A stretch of DNA of 64,000 nt, taken from Fischerella sp. JS2 (GTDB lineage: Bacteria > Cyanobacteriota > Cyanobacteriia > Cyanobacteriales > Nostocaceae). Below are positions 37,245 through 46,617 of this stretch, one piece after another. The notes beneath the pieces are model-generated. The model was given only the letters and a program-made list of their open reading frames with translations, made no database searches and was not told where the DNA came from. The DNA lies in assembly GCF_032393985.1 (NCBI RefSeq), contig NZ_CP135918.1, positions 2,108,001 to 2,172,000 of the forward strand, read 5' to 3'. The position numbers and the translations under genes are program-made. How positions within the stretch are numbered: position 1 is the first letter of the stretch; every line of letters begins with the position of its first letter.

Positions 37245-38042
37245 AACATACCTTTATTCAGCAACGCCTAATTTTTTTAGTTGAGCTAATTGATATTGGG
37301 TTTCAATACCTTCAGCTATCACTGTCATTTCCATTGAATGAGCAATGCCAATCATTGCTGGGACTAACCCCAAATTTTGTTGATTTTCCTGTATAATTTG
37401 AACAAAAGATTTATCAATTTTGAGAGAATTTACAGGAAAATTATGTAGATAACTCTTGAGAAATAAAACTCGGTTCGGTAGACCAGTCAGAGAATGGTGA
37501 AGCACTATTTCTAACAATTTATTCAGTAAATGCTGGCGTTGATTCATTTCTTGCTGAAGTTTATGCAGAGTCTTTTTAAGTTCCCAAGTGCGTTTTTGTA
37601 CCCTGTTTTTTAGTTCGGTGTTGAGTTTTTATATTTCTAACCGCGCTGTTCTCAATACTAGTTGGTTTTCTACACGCACTAAAACTTCTTCAAATTCAAA
37701 AGGTTTTGTAATATAATCAACTCCACCTACCTGAAAAGCTTTCATCTTATCGAAAACATCATCTAAGGCACTAATAAAAATTACAGGAATATCTGCTATT
37801 TGTTGACAAGCTTTCAAACGCCGACAGATTTCATAACCATCAACTTCCGGCATCATGATGTCAAGTAAAATCAAATCCGGTGATAAAGTTTGGCAAGCAG
37901 TAAGTGCCATTTGCCAGTTTAAAGCCTTACGAACACTGTATCCTTCTTTAGTGAGGAGCCAAGATAAAATCCACAAGTTGTCTGGCGTGTCATCTATGAT
38001 GAAAATATCTTTTTTACCGGATTGTAACCGTTCGTAATTCAT

Positions 38043-38708
38043 CCTGCACTTGCTCTGTGATCGCAACCTTTATTTTATGATTTAACTACACTGTAAATAC
38101 GTAGACATTCTTCGCATATCTTTTCGTAATGAGTGAGTTAGTGCTGGAAATCACCCGAATGCACTGATTATTGTTGATTTTTATCTTACCTCTCAATAAA
38201 GCTTAGTTATAAAACTTCAGTTTACTTAGATTATACGTATTAGTGTTTGGGCATATTTTGTAGAGAAAAGGTAAAAATCATTCACTTTTTTTAATATTCA
38301 TATTTAAAAAGATATATCTTGCATGATTCTCAATTAGCACAATATTCCGGTCTGAGTATAAATTCTTTAGCTAATAGCATCAATCCGTTGAAACGGACTC
38401 AAATATTGTTTGAATCAGATTTGTCTGACTTTAGTTCTTATATCAAGTTCGGTTAATCACTTAGAATAAAAAATCCCACCCCCATTCCCTCTCCTTGCTA
38501 AGAACAGGGGTGCCGAAGGCGGGGTGAGGTAAAAGGGAATTGTAAGTAATCATGCGAACTTGATATTAGCTAAGAAATTTGTTTCTTGGTGAACTGCAAA
38601 GTTGGTGCAAGATATAGGTAAACGAACACCGATGCATACACGTATAGATAGATTTGGTAATTAGCGACTGCTATTTTTCCCCATTACCAATTATCAATTA
38701 CGCTATTT
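38043..38708. other. Intergenic region with a MITE-like element
   Basis: AT-rich, no gene seen apart from the inverted-repeat element at 38441-38565. The side next to 38042 should hold the promoter of the decayed receiver gene. Confidence 0.5.
38441..38565. mobile_element. MITE-like element, family B
   Basis: A 125-bp element with 11-bp perfect terminal inverted repeats TATCAAGTTCG/CGAACTTGATA, extended by partly matching ACTTA/TAAGT further in, and flanked by TTA on both sides (38438-38440 and 38566-38568), a possible 3-bp target duplication. The interior is GC-richer (CCCACCCCCATTCCCTCTCC; GGGGTGCCGAAGGCGGGGTG). No ORF. Confidence 0.7.
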
Positions 38709-39494
38709 TTATTTTTCCAATATTTCTACTTCATCACCAATTTTGAAATTCTTTTCTACTGAAGAAGGTGATAATCGCGTATTTACACTTAACCTGTAAA
38801 AGTGATTAAACCAGGATGAAGCTACCCAAGCTGGTAATGTTTGTTGTCGCTTTGCGACAAATACTTTCTGAAAATTTTTATAAGCTTCCCCACTCAGAGA
38901 ATCTCGTGTTAGTACTACACAACGCTGACAGGGATTTATCCCTAACAGATGTACATCTCCGACTCGAAAGGAAACAATGTCACTTTGTTCGCTAAATAGT
39001 CTATCTTCCCAAAATGCTGGTACACCGTCAATCTCAATGTTGGCACGTATACGACGACGCATTTCATCTACACTAATACCAGCAAACCAGGAAGCTACTT
39101 CTGTTAAGGTTGCTGTACTAATGATGGTTGGCCCTGGTGAGACAGTATCATCAGGAAAACCCATCACAGAATTTTGCTGTAGTTTAACGGCAAATCCAAA
39201 AAAATTACTTAACCAATCTTCCAGTGCTTGCCATTCATGATCGAGATGAAAAACTTGTTGGCAGTTAGTTTCTGAGATTTTTAACAAGACAGTTCTATCT
39301 TCTAAGTTGTATTGCGATCGCAACAGATGAACTTTGGCATGACGCTTACCATTAACAAACTTGTTAAGTTTGTCAACAATAGCAAACTCACGGTCATACT
39401 GTATAGCACCACTAGATAGGACTTTTGTCGTTTTCACTTCCACGCCATCTAGTGATTTAATCGGGTAGATTAAAATCTTGGCAACATATGGCAT
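38709..39494 (-). CDS. MOSC-domain protein (mARC/YcbX-like)
   Basis: A 261-residue protein with an N-terminal MOSC beta-barrel (MPYVAKILIYPIKSLDGVEV, QYDREFAIVD) and a C-terminal MOSC domain containing RIRANIEIDGVPAFWEDRL and the signature LGINPCQRCVVLTRD, whose cysteine binds molybdenum cofactor in the family. Members reduce N-hydroxylated compounds or move sulfur. Many relatives carry a C-terminal ferredoxin domain; this one does not, ending right after the MOSC domain. Cytosolic. It is separated from lepB by repeat DNA, so it is probably transcribed alone. The exact substrate is unknown. Confidence 0.9.
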   Translation of the reverse strand: MPYVAKILIYPIKSLDGVEVKTTKVLSSGAIQYDREFAIVDKLNKFVNGKRHAKVHLLRSQYNLEDRTVLLKISETNCQQVFHLDHEWQALEDWLSNFFGFAVKLQQNSVMGFPDDTVSPGPTIISTATLTEVASWFAGISVDEMRRRIRANIEIDGVPAFWEDRLFSEQSDIVSFRVGDVHLLGINPCQRCVVLTRDSLSGEAYKNFQKVFVAKRQQTLPAWVASSWFNHFYRLSVNTRLSPSSVEKNFKIGDEVEILEK

Positions 39495-39526
39495 GATTTG
39501 TCAATTGTCATTGGTTAGTGGTTAGT

Positions 39527-39710
39527 GGTTAGAGACGCGAGGAACATCGCGTCTGTACATTAGTAGTTAGTGGTGAGTCAGCGACTCTTACGCAGGGGGT
39601 CTCCCTCATGTTAGTGGTTATTTCCCACTCCTCATACTCCTCATACTCTCCCCATTGTCCCTAATCCTCACTCCCCAAGGGAGTGGGGGCTGGTGAGTTC
39701 CCCATCTCCC
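39527..39710. repeat. Composite repeat, left inverted copy
   Basis: Begins with the palindromic GACGCGAGGAACATCGCGTC, followed by TGTACATTAGTAGTTAGTGG, GTGAGTCAGCGACTCTTACG, CAGGGGGTCTCCC and C/T-rich units (CTCCTCATACTCCTCATACT). The same string occurs in reverse complement at about 42190-42400, on the other side of lepB and pyrC. The match is nearly exact over ~60 bp and then ~45 bp, split by a 22-bp insertion in the right copy. Confidence 0.85.
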
Positions 39711-39713
39711 CAT

Positions 39714-40358
39714 CTACGGATACAATGGCGATTTATCAATACCACCAATATGATTTAGGGGCCAAAAACGAATTACGGCACGACCAATAATATTTTCTCT
39801 AGGAACGACACCCCAGCAGCGACTATCATAACTGCTGTTACGGTTGTCACCTAATACCAAATAAGAATCGGGAGGTATAGTGACTGGTTTAGCAAGAAAA
39901 GGCGGTTGCGGTCCAGAAGTACAAACGTTGACTATTGTCTGCTGCGAAGAAGAAAGATACGTTTTTTCTGGAAGAGGCTGGTTGTTAATATATACCTTAC
40001 CGTTTTTCAGTGCTACTGTTTCTCCCGGCAAACCAATAATACGCTTGATAAAAGCATCTTGGTATTGTTCTTGTTGTAGCTCTTTTGTAGGTGAAAATAC
40101 TACAATATCTCCTCTTTGGGGATTAGAAAATTTATAACTTAACTTATCAACAATAATTTTATCTGCTTCCCATTGATTAGGCGAACCATGTAGGGTTGGT
40201 TCCATTGATCCGGATGGAATCCAACGGGCTTCGGCCACAAAGGTACGAATACCTAATGCTAATACGATACTTAATACTATTGTTCTACCTAGTTCTGCTA
40301 TCCAGGAACTGTCAGGCTTTTGAGTCGAGTTGTTGTTATCAGACACTTGATTTTGCAT
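39714..40358 (-). CDS. lepB: Signal peptidase I
   Basis: A 214-residue inner/thylakoid membrane serine protease that removes Sec and Tat signal peptides. One N-terminal transmembrane helix (~24-42, IVLSIVLALGIRTFVAEARW) is followed by the catalytic Ser51 in PSGSMEPTL and the general-base Lys105 in DAFIKRIIGLPGE; the GDNRNSSYDSRCWG box is complete. Length is normal for cyanobacterial LepB. It is divergent from pyrC, and both lie between inverted composite repeats. Confidence 0.96.
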   Translation of the reverse strand: MQNQVSDNNNSTQKPDSSWIAELGRTIVLSIVLALGIRTFVAEARWIPSGSMEPTLHGSPNQWEADKIIVDKLSYKFSNPQRGDIVVFSPTKELQQEQYQDAFIKRIIGLPGETVALKNGKVYINNQPLPEKTYLSSSQQTIVNVCTSGPQPPFLAKPVTIPPDSYLVLGDNRNSSYDSRCWGVVPRENIIGRAVIRFWPLNHIGGIDKSPLYP

Positions 40359-40794
40359 GAAATTAATTGACTAATGGCCCAAAATACAATTTCTATTTTG
40401 TCCGCTGAAAGGATGTTATATCTGTTAATCTTAACCGTACTAAGTAAGTCTTTTGAATTACGTTGTCCTGTTGACAACCTTGAAATAGAAAGGGGAGTAG
40501 AAACTCAGGAGTTTAGGTAGTTCATAAATGAATTATTTATTCATGATTAAAAAATAAACTTGTGTGTGATCGGTAACAAAAATTAACGGCTAACAGTCTC
40601 ATTCAGTTTAACCTAAAGAGAAAGTGCTTGCTCATTAGGGGTATAAGAGTATAGGAGTGTAAGGGTATAGGTAAAGTCCGTATAATTTTTTTGTTCATGA
40701 TTTTATGGTTTTTCCTTACACCCTTACTCACCTACACCCAGCTCCTAAAGAAAGCTTAGTTAAAAATTGCTCTTGCTTTAACAGTTGAACATCC
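40359..40794. other. Divergent intergenic region between lepB and pyrC
   Basis: About 435 bp with both promoters. From about 40640 it contains low-complexity GTATAAGAGTATAGGAGTGT-type repeats. No gene or RNA was recognised. Confidence 0.45.
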
Positions 40795-42117
40795 ATGTCA
40801 TCTTCCACTAGTTTACTAATTCGGCGCGCTCGGATAATTCTACCTGATGGAGAATTCATGATTGGGGATGTGCTGACGCGCGATCGCTTCATTGTCGAAG
40901 TTGCACCAGAAATATCCACAGACCAAACACCGATCAGAGAAATTGACGCAGAAGGGTTAACTTTGTTGCCAGGAGTCATTGATCCACAGGTACATTTTCG
41001 TGAACCAGGATTGGAACACAAAGAGGATTTGTTTACTGCAACTTGTGCATGTGCTAAAGGCGGAGTCACCTCTTTTTTGGAAATGCCAAATACACGTCCC
41101 CTGACAACTACCCAGCAGACACTTGATGATAAATTGCAACGCGCCCAGAATAAATGCCTAGTTAACTATGGCTTTTTTATTGGCGCAACAGCAGAAATTC
41201 TGCCGGACTTGCTGTTGGCAAATCCTACTCCAGGGATCAAAATTTTTATGGGGTCGATGCATGGTCAGTTGCTTGTCAATCAACAAGAGGTTTTGGAGGC
41301 GATATTTGCAAAAGGAAAACGCTTAATTGCCGTCCACGCCGAAGATCAAGCCAGAATCAACCAGAGACGCCAAGAATTTGCTGGCATTCATGACGTCGCT
41401 GTGCATTCTCAAATCCAAGATAATCAGGCGGCACTTTTAGCAACGCAGCTGGCATTAAAACTGTCAGAAAAATATCAGCGTCGTTTGCATATTTTACACA
41501 TGTCTACGGCTGAGGAAGCAGAGTTACTACGTCAACACAAACCAAGTTGGGTGACAGCAGAAGTCACACCACAACATTTATTGTTGAATACTAGTGCCTA
41601 TGAAAAAATTGGCACATTAGCCCAGATGAATCCACCTTTGCGATCGCCCCACGATAACGAAGTTCTCTGGCAAGCTTTGCACGATGGCGTGATTGATTTT
41701 ATTGCTACCGATCACGCACCCCACACCTTAGAAGAAAAAGCGCAACCTTACCCAAATAGTCCCTCTGGAATGCCAGGGGTAGAAACTTCTTTACCTTTAA
41801 TGTTAACAGCCACAGCCCAAGGGCGATGCAGTATTGCCCAAGTTGTCAATTGGATGTCTACTGCTGTAGCCAAAGCTTATGGTATTCCCAACAAAGGAGC
41901 GATCGCACCTGGTTATGATGCCGATTTGGTACTTGTAGATTTGCAAAACTATCGCCCAGTTTTACGCGCAGAAATCTTAAGTAAATGTGGTTGGAGTCCT
42001 TTTGAAGGTTGGGATCTCACCGGATGGCCTGCTTACACTATTGTCGGTGGTGAGTTGGTTTATGAAAAAGGCAAACTACATACACAAGTACGGGGACAAG
42101 CCTTAACATTTGCATGA
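40795..42117 (+). CDS. pyrC: Dihydroorotase
   Basis: A 440-residue amidohydrolase catalysing ring closure of carbamoyl-aspartate in pyrimidine synthesis. Metal-binding and substrate blocks are visible: GVIDPQVHFREPGLEHKED, FLEMPNTRPLT, AVHAEDQ, LHILHMSTAEE and the catalytic IATDHAPHTLEEK, followed by SGMPGVETSLPLML. Cytosolic. Other pyrimidine genes are not adjacent. The first ATG (MSSSTSLLIRRARIILPDG) is used. Confidence 0.96.
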   Translation: MSSSTSLLIRRARIILPDGEFMIGDVLTRDRFIVEVAPEISTDQTPIREIDAEGLTLLPGVIDPQVHFREPGLEHKEDLFTATCACAKGGVTSFLEMPNTRPLTTTQQTLDDKLQRAQNKCLVNYGFFIGATAEILPDLLLANPTPGIKIFMGSMHGQLLVNQQEVLEAIFAKGKRLIAVHAEDQARINQRRQEFAGIHDVAVHSQIQDNQAALLATQLALKLSEKYQRRLHILHMSTAEEAELLRQHKPSWVTAEVTPQHLLLNTSAYEKIGTLAQMNPPLRSPHDNEVLWQALHDGVIDFIATDHAPHTLEEKAQPYPNSPSGMPGVETSLPLMLTATAQGRCSIAQVVNWMSTAVAKAYGIPNKGAIAPGYDADLVLVDLQNYRPVLRAEILSKCGWSPFEGWDLTGWPAYTIVGGELVYEKGKLHTQVRGQALTFA

Positions 42118-42417
42118 TTTACGCAACTGGCATAAAGTCCATTGGCAAGGAATAGGGGTGTAAGGGTGTGAGGAGTGTGAGGGGTGGGGAACTCACCGGC
42201 CCCCACTGCCCCAAGGTAGTGGGGATTAGGGGCAGTAGGGAGATGGGGAGAGTATGAGGAGTATGAGGAGTGGGAAATAACCACTAACCCTTTGGGTTCG
42301 TCAGTCGTTCATGGGGGAGACCCCCTGCGTAAGAGTCGCTGACTCACCACTAACTACTAATGTACAGACGCGAGGAACATCGCGTCTGTACTAACTACTA
42401 ACCATTGACAATTGACA
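42118..42417. repeat. Composite repeat, right inverted copy, and heptamers
   Basis: The interval from about 42190 to 42400 is the reverse complement of the repeat at 39527-39710, including GGGGGAGACCCCCTGCGTAA, GAGTCGCTGACTCACCACTA and the palindrome GACGCGAGGAACATCGCGTC. It carries an extra 22 bp (around CCCTTTGGGTTCGTCAGTCG) missing from the left copy. TAACCATTGACAATTGACAC heptamer-type DNA follows up to the MCP stop. Confidence 0.85.
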
Positions 42418-45375
42418 CTAACTAACTTTAAATTTCGCCACTGCTGCTTGCAATTCTTGGGAAATTGCTACAGTTTCTTGCAGTGACTGAGAAATTTTGC
42501 GAGAGGAGTTACTAGTAATATCTGACACTTGGGAAATTTCTGTAACTAATTTAGTTACTGCTTGTGATGTTTCTACTTGAGAAACTGTTGCTTGGGAAAT
42601 TGATTGTACTAACTCATCTATTTGATAGGTAACACTCAGAATTTGATTAAGAGAAGTTTTAGCATTTTCCACAATGCGAGAACCTTCAACTACCTCGGCA
42701 GTTCCTTGTTCCATTGCTTTGACAACTTCGTTGGTTTCTCGTTGAATATTCTCAACAATCCGCTTGATTTCTTGAGTAGCATCAGAACAACGTGCTGCCA
42801 GTTCACCGACTTCGTTAGCAACCACTACAAAACCTCTGCTACTTTCACCAGCCTTGGCGGCTTCTAGCCCAGCATTGACTGCTAACAAGTTGGTTTGCAC
42901 AGCAATTTCGTCTATCAAGGAAATGATTCGAGAAATTTGTTGCGAAGATTCCCCTAAGCGCCTGACTTTCTTGGCTGTATCATCAATGGTTGAGCGTAAG
43001 TTAAAGATTTTTTCTACTGTCACATCTACTGCTGTTTCACCTTCAGTAGCAGTACGAGAGGCTGTGTGAGCAATTTCAGCAGCCTTTTGAGCGTTCTTTG
43101 CCACATCTGCAATAGAGAGTGTCATGCGTTCGATACTTTTGAGGATGAGATTAATTTCAACAGCTTGTTTGATTGCTTCGTCGCTAAGTTGGCTAATTGC
43201 ATGTTCGTTTTCACCTAAGGCTGCATTGACAGCAGTTGCAGATGTTTTCACTTTGGTCACAATTTCTTGGAGATTCTCAACTATAGAGTTGAAAAAGTTA
43301 GCAACAGTACCAATTTCCCCCTCTTGAATTTTCGCATGTACAGTTAAATCACCTTTTGCTGCGCCTTCGATGTCTTGCAGCAGTTGGATGATTTGCTGTT
43401 GTAATGCTTGTTTTTGTTGATTCTGCTCAATAGCCATCATTTCTGCACTCGAACGCGCTTTTTCTACCTGACTGAGCATAAATGCCTGCTCTAGGGCATA
43501 ACCAACGGGGATTGCTACCTGCTTAAACAAATCGATCTCTGATTCTTGCCATTTACGCGGGTTAGAACACTGATGAGCGATTAGTAAGCCATATAGGTTG
43601 TTGTTGAGCAAAATCGGTGCGACTAAATTTGCCTTGACTGCAAAGGCTTCTAATTGAGCAATGTGGCATTGAGTTAAATCTGCTTCGTAAATATTTTCTA
43701 GCGCTTGCACACGGCCTTTTTGATACTTATCAACATAGCCGCGAGCAAAACAGGGGTCTGCAATTTCTGCATCTAAAGCACTAGGCCATTCTTCACCAAC
43801 GCACTCAGCAACAATTTTACCCGCCCAGTTTTCATCAAAGCGATAGACTATGACTCGGTCTGCTTTGATCACTTCTCGCATAGTTGTTACTGCTGCATTC
43901 AGGATTTCTGCGGTATTGAGTGAACCACGAACCCTAGAAGTAATGTGATTGATTGTTTCTGCTAGCTTTGCTTCATCTTCTTTGTCGAGAATTTGCCCTG
44001 TAAACTTGTCCGCCATGATGTTAAAATTAGCGGCTAATTTCCCTATTTCATCATGAGCAAAAATCTCCGCACGGGCGGAGCGATCGCCCATAGCCAGTTT
44101 TTGAACTGTTTGCTCTAACTTTTTGATAGGTGTAATAATTGTTTTTCTAATAATCAGTGTCCAAATTAAGGAAATTGCTAACGCGACAATTACAACAACA
44201 ATTTCTACCCAAAAACTCTGTTCTAATAATTGATTGAGAGCAGTTTCTGGAGTTCCCCGCACTAAAATTGCGACTGATTTTTCGCCATACACAGATTCTG
44301 TAACATTATTTGTTTCTATAATTTTATTAGGTACAGCTTTTGCTGCCATTGTATAAGTTTGATGATCTATCCTTAGACGCCCGGTTACTGTTTTTCCTGG
44401 AGTTAGGGTTGCTGCTTCCAGTAAAGATTTACCTTCTGCGGGTAATGCTACATTAGGTATGCCTTGATTGTTATTCTGAGATTTATCTTGTTCTAAGGCT
44501 GTTGCTATAGTAAATTCTCCTGTCTGTTTGCGTAGATAAACAGCACTGTAGCCTCCCCCAGTTGCTTCTAATGTTGCCCTAACAATTGCATCTTTACCAT
44601 TGACAATATCACCAGAAACTAATGCACCGATAACTACTTTTGTGTTTGGGTCTTTCACAGGTGTTACCGTATAACGAATTAGAGCATCTTCTTGATTAAC
44701 ACCATTTGGTAAAGGAGGAGATTCTTTACTCAATTCTGACCAACTGACAATTCTATTGGCTTTTATTTGCCGAGGATTCTCCAAAACCTCACTCACCAAG
44801 TTGTCAGGATTAAATATTTCCCCTTGACGCTCAGCATTCGCATTGACTATAATCTGCAAATTTTTACCAACAAGTGTGGCATACTCTATTTTTCTGGCTT
44901 TAATTTCATTGGCAAGAATTTGCTTGACTTTTGACTTTAAATCAGATCTGAGTGTTTGACCTGTATTATGAGCAAGAGCAGCTTGAATAATTGCCAGATT
45001 ATCTGATTGTCCACGAAAGCCAAAGCCCATTTGATTGACTTTGACATTATAAGCCATGTTTGTCACGGCTACTTCTGATTTTGCTTGTTCTAATAATAAA
45101 GTCTGTAAATTCTTGCTAATCAAGTATCTTGCTACACAACTTATTCCTAGTATAGATAGCAGTTCAGAAGCAATTAAAGCTATTAGTTGTTTGCGGCTGA
45201 TGGAAAGATTAGAAAACCATTGCCACATAATTTTTTTTACTTTTTTAGATGTAGTAAAGTTGGTTTTATCTTGGGGATTTATGTGCAGTTTGCCATCATT
45301 ATTAGTATTAGTTAATGATAGTTCTTTTGAAGCATATCTACCATGTTTAGTATGCTTGTTATTTAATCTATTCAT
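42418..45375 (-). CDS. PixJ-like MCP with DXCF-type cyanobacteriochrome GAF candidate
   Basis: A 985-residue membrane receptor: TM1 ~64-84, extracytoplasmic Cache-like domain ([20 protein letters not shown]), TM2 ~391-412, HAMP, GAF (~470-625) and MCP signalling domain ([29 protein letters not shown]). The GAF has both cysteines of DXCF cyanobacteriochromes: Cys542 in [10 protein letters not shown] and Cys570-His571 in [18 protein letters not shown], so covalent bilin binding and phototaxis sensing are plausible, as in PixJ. The frame is open from a TTG 14 codons upstream (45417), but [13 protein letters not shown] is a more usual start. No che genes are adjacent; it would work with the CheA at 16658 or another cluster. 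Confidence 0.9.
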   Translation of the reverse strand: MNRLNNKHTKHGRYASKELSLTNTNNDGKLHINPQDKTNFTTSKKVKKIMWQWFSNLSISRKQLIALIASELLSILGISCVARYLISKNLQTLLLEQAKSEVAVTNMAYNVKVNQMGFGFRGQSDNLAIIQAALAHNTGQTLRSDLKSKVKQILANEIKARKIEYATLVGKNLQIIVNANAERQGEIFNPDNLVSEVLENPRQIKANRIVSWSELSKESPPLPNGVNQEDALIRYTVTPVKDPNTKVVIGALVSGDIVNGKDAIVRATLEATGGGYSAVYLRKQTGEFTIATALEQDKSQNNNQGIPNVALPAEGKSLLEAATLTPGKTVTGRLRIDHQTYTMAAKAVPNKIIETNNVTESVYGEKSVAILVRGTPETALNQLLEQSFWVEIVVVIVALAISLIWTLIIRKTIITPIKKLEQTVQKLAMGDRSARAEIFAHDEIGKLAANFNIMADKFTGQILDKEDEAKLAETINHITSRVRGSLNTAEILNAAVTTMREVIKADRVIVYRFDENWAGKIVAECVGEEWPSALDAEIADPCFARGYVDKYQKGRVQALENIYEADLTQCHIAQLEAFAVKANLVAPILLNNNLYGLLIAHQCSNPRKWQESEIDLFKQVAIPVGYALEQAFMLSQVEKARSSAEMMAIEQNQQKQALQQQIIQLLQDIEGAAKGDLTVHAKIQEGEIGTVANFFNSIVENLQEIVTKVKTSATAVNAALGENEHAISQLSDEAIKQAVEINLILKSIERMTLSIADVAKNAQKAAEIAHTASRTATEGETAVDVTVEKIFNLRSTIDDTAKKVRRLGESSQQISRIISLIDEIAVQTNLLAVNAGLEAAKAGESSRGFVVVANEVGELAARCSDATQEIKRIVENIQRETNEVVKAMEQGTAEVVEGSRIVENAKTSLNQILSVTYQIDELVQSISQATVSQVETSQAVTKLVTEISQVSDITSNSSRKISQSLQETVAISQELQAAVAKFKVS

Positions 45376-46617
45376 GATTAATTCTAGATGCAAGTACTCG
45401 TTTACATTAATGAGCAATGAAAAATCGAATTAGTTTTAGTTAAAAACTAATAATTGATAGAAACGAACGAGCGCACCCAGGTAAATTTATTTTTTAAGCA
45501 AAATTCTGTAAATTAACTTCAAAACTGTTAATTTTTAAGATACAAAATCCCAAATTATCAATGTTTAATTGGTCTACTAAGTAGTTAGACAAAATTAAAT
45601 TCGTTCGTAGAGATAGGGGATAGCTAATCTCTTACACCATTCAAAAAGAGCTAGAGGCTCTTGTTCTTGTTACCTGGTTGAAAACTGGTAACAAAGGTTT
45701 GAAGGTTTTCTGTCCTGACTATTACAACTCTTGCAAGATGTGAAATAGGAAAATAATCTGTGTAATTAATTCTATCTAATTACTTACATTTAAACCAATC
45801 CTAAAAAAGTTGGTGAATTTGCAGCAAGTAATAGTTACTAAGATTACACCCTATTGAGTTATTTCTTAACAGTTATAGCTTCTAAATTTTTGCTTGAGTT
45901 ACAGATAGATTTAAGCCTGATATTCAGTCTATCATCTTAGGCTATATTGCTGTTTTACGCAAGTTACTAAGACAACATTATGTTTATTTACGCTATTGAA
46001 AAATTTTATGTTTATAACTTTTGATAATCCTAAATTTTTTAAACTAAAAAATATACTAATATCAAGCTATTAACCATTTAAATGATTGATTACTTAACAC
46101 TACAAAATCTAGTCAATTTAACTGATTCTGCTTGTCTGAACAACACATTAGATGCTTATAAATTATTTTATTTTAATAAGTATAAATACTGTAATTTGAA
46201 CCATTTTCAATTAGAAAAAATGATGAGAAAATCTAAAGTTTTATTTTATCTATCTTTAAAGAGTTGATAAACAAAAAATAATTTTTCCCATATATAATAC
46301 CGGGATAGCAAATTTTTTTGAGATTTTAACATTGGGACTAAAACTAACGGCTTTTACTCTATCTTGATGTCCTTCCAGAAGATTCCGCTGATAATACAGA
46401 TGTCACAATGCAGACATTACTTATTGATGTGTTTTGAAAATAGTGCAAGTTATCAGTTTATCTACTTTTAACAATGAGGCTTGTAAACGACCTTTAGACC
46501 GCTTCGGTTCAAGTTTTTGTATCTAAAAGTGGATATGACAAAGCTTTGTTAGCATCATCATAGTATTGAGTGTTGCTAAATACTCGCAACAGTTTATAAA
46601 TTATTGCAGGAAAGGCT
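45376..46617. other. Long AT-rich intergenic region
   Basis: About 1240 bp between the MCP and the aldolase gene, both transcribed away from it. A hairpin GTTACCTGGTTGAAAACTGG plus TAAC lies near 45669-45692. The 61-codon ORF at 46082 has AT-rich, low-complexity content and is not called. The promoters of both neighbours are expected here; AGGAAAGG just before 46618 is the aldolase ribosome site. Confidence 0.45.

Larger units (their letters stand above)
36513..37268 (+). mobile_element. IS1-family insertion sequence, complete
   Basis: A 756-bp element with imperfect terminal inverted repeats: left GGCGTTGCATAATAGCGGTA, right (reverse complement) GGCGTTGCTGAATAAAGGTA. It encodes the two overlapping transposase frames typical of IS1 and is flanked by an 8-bp duplication. 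It lies within the EAL domain of a c-di-GMP gene, in the opposite orientation. Confidence 0.93.
36505..37276. repeat. 8-bp target site duplication of the IS1-family element
   Basis: TAATTTTT directly precedes the left end (36505-36512) and directly follows the right end (37269-37276). The intact duplication indicates a simple, fairly recent insertion. Confidence 0.9.
36415..38042 (-). pseudogene. Decayed REC-GGDEF-EAL gene interrupted by IS1 element
   Basis: A minus-strand c-di-GMP gene in pieces. 38042-37629 encodes a complete receiver (IFIIDDTPDNLWIL, ILLDIMMPEVDGYE, YITKPFEFEEV) ending RLEI then TAA; the same frame continues KLNTELKNRVQKRTWELKK, so one stop codon splits the linker. At 37547 onward SLTGLPNRVLFLKS, the start of a GGDEF domain, runs directly into YLHNFPVNSLKIDKSFV, the middle of an EAL domain: ~300 residues are missing without a frame change. 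The EAL part then hits the IS at QLKKLG. Beyond it, 36504-36415 encodes KCDFAQGHLFSTAIDLESVL and a normal stop. Removing the IS plus one target copy restores the frame exactly. Confidence 0.9.

Noticed and set aside
46082-46267. 61-codon ORF in the long gap before fbaB
   Set aside because: AT-driven composition, no ribosome site and no recognisable family; probably chance.
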